64,000 bases of DNA from Prosthecobacter sp. (lineage in GTDB: Bacteria > Verrucomicrobiota > Verrucomicrobiia > Verrucomicrobiales > Verrucomicrobiaceae): contig JABARQ010000047.1 of assembly GCA_019186985.1 (NCBI GenBank), positions 62,001 to 126,000 of the forward strand. Direction: 5' to 3'. Shown in pieces: positions 16,524 to 29,600 of this stretch (positions are counted from its first letter, which is position 1; each line of letters starts with the position of its first letter). The notes under the pieces are model-generated. The model saw only the letters and a list, made by a program, of their open reading frames with translations. It made no database searches and was not told where the DNA came from. The translations under genes were made by a program, and so were the position numbers.

Positions 16524-16706
16524 TCAACGGCTTTGGGGCATCATCTGCCCGAACCTTCCACCGCCCTCCCACTTCGCGGGCCGGTTCCAGGGAAGACTGC
16601 CTTCAGCGACTGGGGGAGGCTGCCGTTCACGGCGCTTGGGCTCGTCGGATGAACAGGACGTCAGGCCGGCAACAACAAGGAGCTGCGAAAGCAAAAAGAG
16701 TCTCAT
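16524..16706 (-). CDS. Small lipoprotein, 60 residues
   Basis: A short frame with a clear lipoprotein signal: MRLFLLSQLLVVAGLTSCSS, where LTSC is a good lipobox and Cys18 would be acylated. The mature peptide is about 43 residues, with a basic/proline patch (PKRRERQPPP) and then SLPWNRPAKWEGGGRFG, rich in Trp, Gly and Arg. The residue after Cys is Ser, which in E. coli would send it to the outer membrane. It lies 36 bp downstream of a coiled-coil membrane protein gene and 139 bp upstream of the ATP-grasp/alpha-E gene, all on the minus strand. I believe the WNRP..WEG pattern recurs in small verrucomicrobial lipoproteins, but cannot confirm that here. Confidence 0.7.
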   Translation of the reverse strand: MRLFLLSQLLVVAGLTSCSSDEPKRRERQPPPVAEGSLPWNRPAKWEGGGRFGQMMPQSR

Positions 16707-16742
16707 AAGCCGCAGAACATGCCTTTCACTGTCCCAAGGATG

Positions 16743-17528
16743 TCACTGGAAGAGGTTCTCAAGGATCACACGGTCACCAGGCGCGACATTCAACCCACCC
16801 GTCAAGGTCTCAGGAAGGATGTTTGCCACCGTGCGCTCATTTTGCACGGAGACGATGCTCAGCTTGCCGACCGTCTTGTTTCCACGGGTGACCAGGAGCT
16901 TCGTGGCTTCAGTGATGCCCAGGCGCTGACCGGCGTCCACCACGACAAAACCCCAGGCCTGGTTCACGGCTACCACCCTAGCGACCAGTGAATTGCGGTC
17001 GAAGGACTTCTTCCTGTCCTCGATTTTACGAACCACTTCCTCGTAGGCCTTGCGGGCGTCCGCCGCCTTGGCCTCCTCGGTCTCAGCCTCCTTGCGCTTC
17101 ATTTCAATCTGGGCCTGGGTCTCAGCCGTCGCCTTCTTCATCGCGTTGATTTCTTCAACAACGGTCTCGGGCTTCATGCCCTGCGGAAGCTTGTCGAGCC
17201 GGATCTTCAGGTCGGCCAGCTTCTTGTTGCTGGCATCAAGGGCGTCCTGGTCACGCTTCAGGTCATTTTCAACCTGGGCAAGCTTGAGCTTCTGGCTCTT
17301 CAGCTTTTCATTTTCAATGTCCAGCTCACCCTGAACCTTGGCAATCTCGCCATTCACCTCCACCACCTTGTCCACCGAGGCCTTGGCGTTGGCCAGCTCC
17401 TTCTGAACTTCCAGGTTCAGGATTGTCACGCTGTTCCTGACAGCCGCGAACTCACGCCCGTTCTGGTAGGCGAAGAAGGAAGAAACCAGGATGATGACCG
17501 CGCTGAGGATGAAGAGGACTTTTGTCAT
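16743..17528 (-). CDS. Membrane-anchored coiled-coil protein with C-terminal beta domain (paralogue B)
   Basis: A 261-residue protein of unknown function. One N-terminal membrane helix (MTKVLFILSAVIILVSSFFAY) is followed by about 130 residues of Lys/Glu/Ala/Leu-rich coiled coil (about 30-170). A compact beta-rich C-terminal domain follows (about 178-261): LVARVVAVNQAWGFVVVDAG, LLVTRGNKTVGKLSIVSV, NVAPGDRVIL. The order helix, coiled coil, beta domain recalls MreC or periplasmic adaptor proteins, but I see no decisive motif. It is paralogous in layout and in its C-terminal pattern to the product of the gene 47 bp upstream. The two could form a hetero-oligomer spanning the periplasm. Confidence 0.8.
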   Translation of the reverse strand: MTKVLFILSAVIILVSSFFAYQNGREFAAVRNSVTILNLEVQKELANAKASVDKVVEVNGEIAKVQGELDIENEKLKSQKLKLAQVENDLKRDQDALDASNKKLADLKIRLDKLPQGMKPETVVEEINAMKKATAETQAQIEMKRKEAETEEAKAADARKAYEEVVRKIEDRKKSFDRNSLVARVVAVNQAWGFVVVDAGQRLGITEATKLLVTRGNKTVGKLSIVSVQNERTVANILPETLTGGLNVAPGDRVILENLFQ

Positions 17529-17575
17529 TGGATGAAATCGTTGAAAGCTTCAGGAACTTTATGGGCGGGAACGGG

Positions 17576-18661
17576 TTAGTTTTTGGGAGGAGCCGCGCCG
17601 AAGGGATCTGCGGTGTTGGGCTTCTCCGTCGTTCCTGGAGCAGGTGCGGGAGCAGCACCGAAGGGATCGCTGTTCATCGCAGGTGCGGCCGGAGCGGCAG
17701 CAGGTGCGGGGGCGGCGCCAAAGGGGTCGCTGTTCATGGCGGGCGCGGCGGCAGGAGCCGCCGCAGGAGCTCCGAAGGGATCACTGCTCATGGGCGCCTG
17801 TGCAGGCGGGGTTGCGGAGGGGGCTGTGGATGCAGGCGGCGGCGCTGCATCATTGGCAGCCGGCTGACTCTTTTCAACGGCGGCAGACTGCGTGGCGGAG
17901 GCGACGACGACATCCCCGTTCTGAATGCGCTGGCCTTCGGCGATGGAGCCCGGAACGACTTCCGCCACGGAACCGGTCTGCTCGACGTTTTTAACCTTCA
18001 GCTTGGCAATCACATTCTGGCCGCGCTTCACCTCAAGGTCCGCATTGGCAAACACACCTCCGGAATTACCCTTGTTCAAGATGGCCACATCCCACTCCGG
18101 GAAATACTGCGCCACACGGGCGGTGAACTCGGGATCAACGATCCCACGCCGGCCGCGGACCTCGGCATCACGCAGCTTGGTGGTCTGGGCCACGAGGTTG
18201 TCATGGTTTTCCTTGGCGCTGGCGGCGCGCTGGGTCTGGTTCGCAAGAGCGGCCTCAGCCTCCTGCTTGTCGCGCTTCAGCTTTTCAATCTGGGCCACTA
18301 GCTTTTCCACATCACCTGCCTCCTCGATCTGCTTTTCAAGGGCGGTCACATTCTGCTGCTGCTGGTCAAGGTTGCCCTTCACCACGGAAAGCGCGGTCTC
18401 CTTTTCCTGCACCTGGGCGGCGAGCTTGACCGTCTCATCCTTGGCCGTGGTCAGGTCCTTCTGGACGCTCTGAAGCGCGGCCTGCTTGGCCGTCAGGGCC
18501 TCACCACCCTCCTTGGCCCTGTCCTGGGCTGCCTTGATGTTGTTCTTGGCGCTGCTTTCGCGATCACGCTCCGCAGCGAGATCTTTCTGGTTGGACCAGG
18601 CAAAGTAACAGGAGGCGCCAAGGCAGGCGGCGGCGAAAACGGAGAGGATCTTCCAGAGCAT
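17576..18661 (-). CDS. Membrane-anchored coiled-coil protein with Pro/Ala tail of DPFGA repeats (paralogue A)
   Basis: A 361-residue protein of unknown function with the same plan as its neighbour: an N-terminal membrane helix (LSVFAAACLGASCYFAW), a coiled coil over about residues 25-175, and a beta domain over about 180-255 (FTARVAQYFPEWDVAILNKG, DLEVKRGQNVIAKLKVKNV, GQRIQNGDVVV). It then adds about 100 residues of Pro/Ala-rich low-complexity sequence containing four DPFGA motifs spaced 18-20 residues apart. The tail looks like a flexible periplasmic linker or a binding array for a partner. It is the first gene of the minus-strand series that continues through paralogue B, the small lipoprotein and the ATP-grasp/alpha-E gene. 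Confidence 0.8.
   Translation of the reverse strand: MLWKILSVFAAACLGASCYFAWSNQKDLAAERDRESSAKNNIKAAQDRAKEGGEALTAKQAALQSVQKDLTTAKDETVKLAAQVQEKETALSVVKGNLDQQQQNVTALEKQIEEAGDVEKLVAQIEKLKRDKQEAEAALANQTQRAASAKENHDNLVAQTTKLRDAEVRGRRGIVDPEFTARVAQYFPEWDVAILNKGNSGGVFANADLEVKRGQNVIAKLKVKNVEQTGSVAEVVPGSIAEGQRIQNGDVVVASATQSAAVEKSQPAANDAAPPPASTAPSATPPAQAPMSSDPFGAPAAAPAAAPAMNSDPFGAAPAPAAAPAAPAMNSDPFGAAPAPAPGTTEKPNTADPFGAAPPKN
17595..17783 (-). repeat. Four in-frame repeats encoding DPFGA
   Basis: On the minus strand, near-identical 15-base units encoding SDPFGA-type motifs (the last as ADPFGA) begin at complement positions 17595, 17655, 17715 and 17769, so the spacing is 60, 60 and 54 bases. The inner units are preceded by conserved MNS/MSS codons. 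The intervening codons encode Ala and Pro in varying order, which suggests expansion by slippage or unequal crossing over under selection for the motif. Confidence 0.85.
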
Positions 18662-19028
18662 GATTCGGGGGAAAAGTAGGATTTAGATTCCTCTTCTACC
18701 GAATCCCTGCTTTTTCGACAACACCAATTTTTCCATCCTTTAAAATCGCCGCTGGAGATGCCAATCCATCCGACGAAGCCGCAGGCAGCCTGACCCTGAT
18801 TCAAACCACTTGCACCAGCCCCTGCCCTGGCCAATCTAGGAGTTGTCAGGGGCCGCGGATGTCCAGCTCGCGAACCCCGCCAGGTCCTGACGGAAGCAAC
18901 GGCAGCATGCCTGTCCATGCTGCGGTTCCCTGACACTTCCCCCCCTTTAAAAGAAGGGCGACGGGCTTCCGTTCCTGCATCAGCATTTGCAGCCTGTGAC
19001 ATGCTCGGCACCATGATTCATCCACGTC
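18662..19028. other. 367-bp intergenic region between divergent genes
   Basis: This separates the coiled-coil gene (minus strand) from the CobA-HemD gene (plus strand). Short open frames exist but none has a convincing start or coding character. The part next to the minus-strand gene is AT-rich and probably carries its promoter; the part next to CobA-HemD is GC-rich and shows no Shine-Dalgarno before the ATG at 19029. I see no riboswitch-like conserved structure. Confidence 0.5.
18693..18721 (-). promoter_or_regulatory. Possible promoter of the coiled-coil operon
   Basis: Minus-strand TTGTCG (18716-18721) and TAGAAG (18693-18698) are separated by 17 bases. Each matches four of six sigma-70 consensus positions. 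They lie about 30 bases before the ATG at 18661. Confidence 0.3.
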
Positions 19029-20567
19029 ATGGCTTCCTCCTCCACCCCCCTCTCCACAACCTCCAAGGGCATCTGTTATCTTGTCGGCGCAGGCCCTGGT
19101 GATCCCGGGCTGCTGACGCTCAAGGGCAAGGAGTGCATCGAAGCTGCGGACGTGCTGGTCTATGACTACCTCTGCAACCCCGATTTCCTCCGCTACGCCA
19201 GGGAGGGGACCGAAAAGATCTACGTGGGCAAGAAGGCAGGCGACCACGCCCTGCCCCAGGATCAGATCAATGCTCTGATCGTCAAGCTGACCCGTGAAGG
19301 CAAGGTGGTCACACGCTTGAAGGGCGGGGATCCCGTCCTCTTTGGCCGGGGTGCCGAGGAGGCCGCCGAACTGGCCGAGGCAGGCGTCAGGTTTGAGATC
19401 GTCCCCGGCATCACCAGCGCGATCGCCGCACCCGCCTACGCCGGCATCCCCGTCACTCATCGTGACCACGCCTCCCAGCTGACCATCTTCACCGGCCATG
19501 AAGACCCAACCAAAAGTGAAACCAGCCTCGACTATGCCAAGCTGGCCGCCGCCGAGGGCACCAAGGTCTTTCTCATGGGCGTGGAGCGCATGGCGGAGAT
19601 CACCGGAGAGTTCCTCAGGCACGGAGTCTCCCCGGACACCCCCATGGCCCTCGTGCGCTGGGGGACGCACGGCAGGCAGCAGACCCTGGTCGCCACCCTT
19701 GGCACCATGGCTCGAAGGGTGGAGGAAACTGGATTCAAGGCTCCGGCCGTCGCCGTCCTGGGGGATGTCGTGACCGAACGCACCAGGATCAACTGGTTTG
19801 AAAACCGGCCGCTATTCGGCAGGAAGATCGTCGTCACAAGAACCCGCCAGCAGGTCGGTGTCCTAAGCCGGAAGCTGCGTGACCTCGGCGCCGACGTCAT
19901 CGAACTGCCGACCATCCGGATCGAGGAGCCCCTTGACCTTCTCGGCTTCGGTGAGCTTGTCCAGGACTGCCACAGCTATGAATGGATCGTCTTCACCAGC
20001 CCCAACGGAGTGGAGGCCTTCTTCAGGATGTTTGACAAGATCTACAATGACACCCGCAGCATCGGGGGCGTCCGCATCGCCTGCATTGGTCCTGGCACTG
20101 CGGAAAAGGTCAGGGCGCGCCACCTGGCGGTGGACCTGATGCCCGAAAAGGATTTCGTGGCCGAAGGTCTCGTCAAGGCCTTCGGAGAATGCCAGAACAT
20201 GGAAAATGTGTCCGTGCTCTGGGTGAAGGCCGAGGAAACCCGGGATGTCATCACACGCGAGCTCACGCGCATGGGGGCGATCGTCGATGAAGCCGTCGCC
20301 TATCGCACCGTCCCTGAACGGGAGGACAACCTGGAGGCCCTGGCCAGGCTGAAAAATGAAGGTGCGGACATGATCACCTTCACCAGCGCCAGCACCGTGG
20401 ACAACTTCATGGCCCTGGGCGTGCCCCTGCCCGCCGGCTGCAAGGTGGCATCCATCGGCCCGGTCACCTCCGAGGCGGTGCAGAAGCATCGCCTCAAGGT
20501 CGATGTGGCCGCTGACGTGCATACCATCCCGGGGCTTGTGGACGCCATTTTGAAGCATTGGAGCTGA
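19029..20567 (+). CDS. Fused uroporphyrinogen-III C-methyltransferase / uroporphyrinogen-III synthase (CobA-HemD)
   Basis: A 512-residue bifunctional tetrapyrrole enzyme. Residues about 15-255 are SUMT/Cob[39 protein letters not shown] and [24 protein letters not shown]-type segments, which bind SAM and methylate uroporphyrinogen III at C2 and C7 to precorrin-2 (siroheme/cobalamin branch). Residues about 262-512 are HemD, which closes hydroxymethylbilane to uroporphyrinogen III ([36 protein letters not shown] region, [12 protein letters not shown]). The fusion places ring closure and the first methylation on one chain, a known arrangement in several phyla. hemA, hemC and hemB are not in the window. 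It is convergent with the KDG kinase gene. Confidence 0.95.
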   Translation: MASSSTPLSTTSKGICYLVGAGPGDPGLLTLKGKECIEAADVLVYDYLCNPDFLRYAREGTEKIYVGKKAGDHALPQDQINALIVKLTREGKVVTRLKGGDPVLFGRGAEEAAELAEAGVRFEIVPGITSAIAAPAYAGIPVTHRDHASQLTIFTGHEDPTKSETSLDYAKLAAAEGTKVFLMGVERMAEITGEFLRHGVSPDTPMALVRWGTHGRQQTLVATLGTMARRVEETGFKAPAVAVLGDVVTERTRINWFENRPLFGRKIVVTRTRQQVGVLSRKLRDLGADVIELPTIRIEEPLDLLGFGELVQDCHSYEWIVFTSPNGVEAFFRMFDKIYNDTRSIGGVRIACIGPGTAEKVRARHLAVDLMPEKDFVAEGLVKAFGECQNMENVSVLWVKAEETRDVITRELTRMGAIVDEAVAYRTVPEREDNLEALARLKNEGADMITFTSASTVDNFMALGVPLPAGCKVASIGPVTSEAVQKHRLKVDVAADVHTIPGLVDAILKHWS

Positions 20568-20622
20568 ACGACGGCAAGCCTTGCGCATGCCCTGCCGGAA
20601 AGATCCGTGCGGTTCCTCCTGA

Positions 20623-21654
20623 TCAACGGCTGACCCTGCCACCCCCGTCCCCAAGCATCAACGCCTCGATCTCCGCACGGCTGCCACGGTGGTAGTCGCC
20701 TTCAGTGGAGTGGGCGAGGCAGCCTGCAGCGGCGGCAAACGCCACCGCCTCCGCACCAGGCCGACCTTCCATCAGGGCCAGCACAAGGCCGGCGGTGAAG
20801 GCGTCACCCGCCCCGAGGCGGTCGACGACATGGGAGATCGAATGCCGCGGAGAGACATGAAGTTCCTCCGCCGCCACGTCGTACAGCGCCCCTCCAAAGA
20901 CCTGCACCAGGGAGGTGCTTCCCTCCCGCAGCGTGAACGCGGCATGGGCCAGGCCGGGAAACCGCGTGCAAAGCCGGCGGGCAAGCGCCTTCAGGTCGTC
21001 ATCGGGCCCGATGCCAAGGACCAGGGCCGCATCACTGGCACCGCCAACAAAAAGTGTGACATAGGGCAGGATGCCGCACAGCGTCCGGCGGGCGAGCTCC
21101 TGGGCATCCAGCGGCGGCTCCCACCTCCACAGCTTCGTCCGGAAGTTGATGTCGCACACAACCTTGATCCCGCGCCGCGCCGCCTCCCTGACGGCCGAAA
21201 GCACCACATCGGCCCCGGTGCGTGAGATCGCCGCAGTGATGCCGGAAACCACAAACCACTCGCAGCCGGCAAAGGCCGCATTCCAGTCATAGGCGCCGGC
21301 GGGTGTCACCGCCACCGAGGCGCCCTCCCGGTCATAGATCACATTGCCGCCGCGCTGATTGACCCCATGCTCGAGGTAAAAGACTCCCATGCGCCCGGCG
21401 GAAGTCCTCAGGATGTGCCGGGTTTCCACACCCAGGCCGCGCAGCTCGTCAATGCAGGCGTCTGCGACGGCATGATCCGGCAGGGCGGTCACAAAGGCGG
21501 CGTCGACCCCAAGGCAGGCCAGGGATGCGGCGATGCTGGCCTCGGCGCCGGCAAAGGTCAGGTTCACCACACCTGGCATGGCCTGGCGGAAACGGGCAAA
21601 GCCCGGCATCGCGACACGGGCCATGATTTCACCAAAGGTGACGACCCGGCTCAT
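20623..21654 (-). CDS. kdgK: 2-dehydro-3-deoxygluconokinase-like PfkB sugar kinase
   Basis: A 343-residue ribokinase-family kinase. The N-terminal VTFGEIMARVAMPG, the GGNVIYDREGASVA-type substrate segment and the C-terminal anion hole/catalytic motif RLGAGDAFTAGLVLAL with the catalytic Asp are present. The start ATG overlaps the stop of the KDPG aldolase gene by four bases (ATGA), so the two are translationally coupled. Together they phosphorylate KDG to KDPG and split KDPG to pyruvate and glyceraldehyde 3-phosphate, the end of the Entner-Doudoroff and uronate pathways. The assignment to KDG rather than another sugar acid rests mainly on this pairing. Confidence 0.9.
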   Translation of the reverse strand: MSRVVTFGEIMARVAMPGFARFRQAMPGVVNLTFAGAEASIAASLACLGVDAAFVTALPDHAVADACIDELRGLGVETRHILRTSAGRMGVFYLEHGVNQRGGNVIYDREGASVAVTPAGAYDWNAAFAGCEWFVVSGITAAISRTGADVVLSAVREAARRGIKVVCDINFRTKLWRWEPPLDAQELARRTLCGILPYVTLFVGGASDAALVLGIGPDDDLKALARRLCTRFPGLAHAAFTLREGSTSLVQVFGGALYDVAAEELHVSPRHSISHVVDRLGAGDAFTAGLVLALMEGRPGAEAVAFAAAAGCLAHSTEGDYHRGSRAEIEALMLGDGGGRVSR

Positions 21655-22298
21655 GGCCGGACCTCCTTCACAATCCTGCGGGCCTCGGAGGCAAGCCTGG
21701 TGATGCCATCCCAGTCACCCCGTGAAACCAGCTCCTTCGGCGCCAGCCAGGAACCGCCCAGGGCAAGCACTGAAGGCTCCCAGAGATACTGTGCGGCATT
21801 GGCAGGGCCGACACCCCCGAGAGGAATGAAGCTTACTCCCAGGTGGGCAAAAGGCGCATGAATCGTGCGCAGGTAAGTCAGGCCTCCACAGGGCTCGCTG
21901 GGAAAGAACTTGAGCACACGGCAGCCCGCCTCGACCGCCAGCTCGATGTCCGTCGGCGTGCAGACGCCCGGTGCAAAGGGCAGGCCAAGCCTTCGGGCCT
22001 CGGCGACGACACGGGGGTTCATCCCGGGTGCGACGCCAAAACTGGCGCCGTTGTCCATCGCCTCCTGGACCTGACCCGGCGTCAGCAGCGTCCCCACGCC
22101 TGCCAGGATTTCCGGCACCTCCGAACGGATGCGCCGCAGGCACTCCAGCGCTGAATCCGTGCGCAATGTCAGTTCGATTGCCGTCACCCCTCCAGCCAGC
22201 AGGGCCCTTGCGAGCGGCACGGCGTCTGCGGCCTTTTCAATCATGAGCACGGCGATCACTCCTGCATCCTTCAGCTGACGGGTCATTGTCTGGGTCAT
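21651..22298 (-). CDS. eda: KDPG/KHG aldolase (2-dehydro-3-deoxy-6-phosphogluconate aldolase)
   Basis: A 215-residue class I aldolase. The frame is open upstream to 22400, but that would pass through the rpoC terminator, so the ATG at 22296-22298 (MTQTMTRQLKDAGVIAVLMI) is taken; another ATG lies 12 bases further in. The catalytic Glu lies in AIELTLRT and the Schiff-base Lys in CRVLKFFPSEPCGG. It also has GVGTLLTPGQ and SFGVAPGMNPRVV, the phosphate/carboxylate-binding loops. It cleaves KDPG into pyruvate and glyceraldehyde 3-phosphate and is the first gene of a two-gene unit with the KDG kinase. Confidence 0.93.
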   Translation of the reverse strand: MTQTMTRQLKDAGVIAVLMIEKAADAVPLARALLAGGVTAIELTLRTDSALECLRRIRSEVPEILAGVGTLLTPGQVQEAMDNGASFGVAPGMNPRVVAEARRLGLPFAPGVCTPTDIELAVEAGCRVLKFFPSEPCGGLTYLRTIHAPFAHLGVSFIPLGGVGPANAAQYLWEPSVLALGGSWLAPKELVSRGDWDGITRLASEARRIVKEVRP

Positions 22299-22360
22299 GA
22301 GGCAAGCAGGACGGATGCCGCAGCTTTTCAACCGGCATGTTGTTCCCGGCATAAAAACAT

Positions 22361-22394
22361 AAAGCCCGGCCGGTGCAGATCCGGCCGGGCTTTT
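22361..22394 (-). terminator. Rho-independent terminator of the rpoBC operon
   Basis: A perfect 13-bp stem AAAGCCCGGCCGG / CCGGCCGGGCTTT (22361-22373 with 22381-22393) with a 7-base loop lies just downstream of the rpoC stop on the minus strand. It is followed in that direction by a T-rich tract (TTTATGTTTTTAT). The stem is AT-closed and GC-rich inside. It ends the long transcript and separates it from the aldolase gene. Confidence 0.88.
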
Positions 22395-22415
22395 GGACAA
22401 GAGCCGTCCAGGAGA

Positions 22416-26561
<4,146 letters not shown>

Positions 26562-26605
26562 AAATGGGTGTGCTTTTGGGTTGTGTGCTTGGTTCAGGGT
26601 TGGAA

Positions 26606-29600
26606 TCAGGCGGAGAAGCGTTCGATGACATCGATCTCTGCTTCCTGGGTGCTGGAACGCTTGTGGACCTTCACATCCAGGCCAAGGGACTGCATCTCCT
26701 TGATGAGCACGTTGAAGGACTCAGGAGTGCCGGCCTCGAGGGCATGGTCACCCTTGACGATCTGCTCATAGATCCTCGTGCGGCCCTGGACATCGTCCGA
26801 CTTGACCGTGAGAAGCTCCTGCAGGGTGTAGGCGGCGCCGTAGGCCTCAAGGGCCCAGACCTCCATTTCTCCGAAGCGCTGGCCGCCATACTGGGCCTTG
26901 CCGCCCAGGGGCTGCTGGGTGACGAGGGAGTAAGGTCCGACGGCACGGGCATGGATCTTGTCGGCGACAAGGTGGCCCAGCTTCAGCATGTAGATGTAAC
27001 CAACGACGACGTCGAGGTTGAAGGGGTCGCCGGTGCGGCCGTCGTAGAGCCTGGACTTGCCGTTCAGCCCCATCCATTCGTAGCCAGGAACCTTCTTGGC
27101 CTCCTTGACGTACTCCATGATCTTGGACTCGGGGATGCCGTCGAAGACAGGGGTGGCGATCTTCAGGCCAAGGGCCTTGGCGGCGAGACCGAGGTGGGTT
27201 TCAAGCACCTGGCCGACATTCATTCGGGAAGGCACGCCCAGAGGGTTGAGGACGATGTCCACCGGTGTTCCGTTCTCAAGGAAGGGCATGTCCTCCTCAG
27301 GCACGATGGTGGCGACAACGCCCTTGTTGCCGTGACGTCCGGCCATCTTGTCACCGACGCTCAGCTTGCGCTTCGAGGCGACGAACACGCGAACCATCTT
27401 CACGACTCCGTCGGCGGCGCCGTCCTCGCTCGTCTCAATGCGGTCGAGGTTGCGCTCGCGCTCCATGTCGGCGTCGGCAAACTTCTGCTCGAAGCTCTGG
27501 ATGATGTCGAAGATCTTGTTGCGGATCGGGCTTGGGTCGATCTCAACGCTGTCGTAGCTCTCGGCGAGCTTGCGCAGCAGGGTCTTGGTGATCTTCTTGT
27601 TGGCGCCGATGATGATCTCACCGGTCTGGCCGTTGACCACGTCGAGCGGGATCTTCTCGTTGAGCAGGATGTCGCTGAGCTTCTCGGTGAGCTGCTCGGT
27701 GAGGTCCTCCTTCTTGGTGCGGTAGTCCTCCTCGATCTGCTTGATCTGCTTCTTGGCCTCGGCGGGGGAGAGCTTCTCCTTCTCCTCGCCCTTGTTCTGG
27801 TTGCCGCGGGAGGCGATGCGGACGTCCATGACGATGCCTGCGCAGCCGGACGGCACGCGGAGCGAGGTGTCCTTCACGTCGGCCGCCTTTTCACCGAAGA
27901 TGGCGCGCAGGAGGCGCTCCTCGGGGGCGAGCTCGGTCTCGGACTTCGGCGTGATCTTGCCGACGAGGATGTCGCCGGGCTTCACTTCGGCACCGATGCG
28001 GACGACACCGTCCTGGTCGAGGTTCTTCAGGGCCTCATCGCCCACGTTCGGGATGTCACGCGTGATCTCCTCGGGCCCGAGCTTGGTGTCACGGGCCTGG
28101 ACTTCAAAGTCCTCGATGTGGATGGAGGTGTAGATGTCCTCGCGGGAAACGCGGCGGCTGATGACGATGGCGTCCTCGAAGTTGTACCCGTTCCAGGGCA
28201 TGAAGGCCACGAGCATGTTCTTGCCGATGGCAAGCTCGCCCTGGTCGGTGCAAGGTCCGTCGGCGATGACGTCACCCTTCTTGATCTTCTGGCCGCGCCT
28301 CACCAGCGGACGCTGGTTGATGCAGGTGCCGGCGTTGGAACGTCCGAACTTGCGCAGCGTGTAGACGTAGGTGCCAAAGTCCGGGTCGGTCTTCACCGAC
28401 TTGGCCGGATTCGCCAGGAAGTCCTTCTCGCTGACAGGCAGGTTGCCGTCCTTGGTGATGATGATGACGTCCGCGGTGGCGGCCGCGACGGTGCCGTTGG
28501 CATCCGCGACGATGACCGCACGGGAGTCCCGGGCCGCCTTGCCCTCCATGCCGGTGCCGACCAAGGGCGCCTCGGCTTCGAGAAGCGGCACGCCCTGGCG
28601 CTGCATGTTCGAACCCATGAGCGCGCGGTTGGCGTCATCGTGCTCAAGGAACGGGATCAGGTTGGCCGCGATGGAGACGATCTGCTTCGGCGACACGTCC
28701 ATGAGCGTCGGCTTCGTGGGCTCAACCTCAAGGAAGTCGCCACGATAACGGACCGTGACCTTGTTGCCGACAAAGCGGCCGTCTTCGCCGATGACATTGT
28801 TTGCCTGGGCGATGTAATGGTTTTCCTCCTGGTCGGCGGTGAGGTACTCGATCTTGTCGGAAACCACGCCGTCCTTCACGGGGCGGTAAGGAGTCTCGAT
28901 GAAGCCGAACTCATTGATTCGGGCATAGGAGCCGAGGGAGTTGATCAGGCCGATGTTCGGACCTTCCGGGGTCTCAATCGGGCAGATGCGGCCATAGTGC
29001 GAAGGATGAACGTCGCGGACCTCGAAGCCGGCGCGGTCACGGTTCAGACCGCCTGGGCCGAGGGCGGAGAGACGACGCTTGTGCGTCAGCTCGGCCAGCG
29101 GATTGATCTGGTCCATGAACTGGCTCAGCTGACTGCGGGCGAAGAAGTCACGCACCACGGCGGCAAGGGCCTTGGGGTTCACGAGCTTGCCCGGGGTCAT
29201 GACATCCATGCTGACGTCAAACAGCGTCATCCGCTCCTTCACCAGACGCTCGGTGCGGGCGAGGCCGACGCGGCACTGGTTGGCGAGCAGCTCACCCACG
29301 GCACGCACACGACGGGAGCCAAGGTGGTCGATGTCATCAAGAAGGCCCTCACCAGCACGCAGGTTGAAGAGGTACTTCATCGCGGACACGACGTCGTTGG
29401 GGTCAAGGACGCGGACATTGGTGTCGGTCCTGAGGCCGAGCTTCTGGTTCAGCTTGTAGCGGCCGACGCGGGTCAGGTCATAACGCTTCGGATCGAAGAA
29501 GAGGCGCTTCACCAGGGCCTTCGCATTCGGCACGGTCGGCGGGTCGCCGGGGCGCAGGCGGCGGTAGATTTCCTTGAGGGCCTCCTCCTCATCCTTGGCG

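Noticed and set aside
18846-19670. Minus-strand frame over the start of the CobA-HemD gene
   Set aside because: It is antisense to a strongly supported enzyme and has no recognisable features.
22299-22400. Upstream extension of the KDPG aldolase reading frame
   Set aside because: It would translate through the rpoC terminator hairpin and adds residues foreign to the family.
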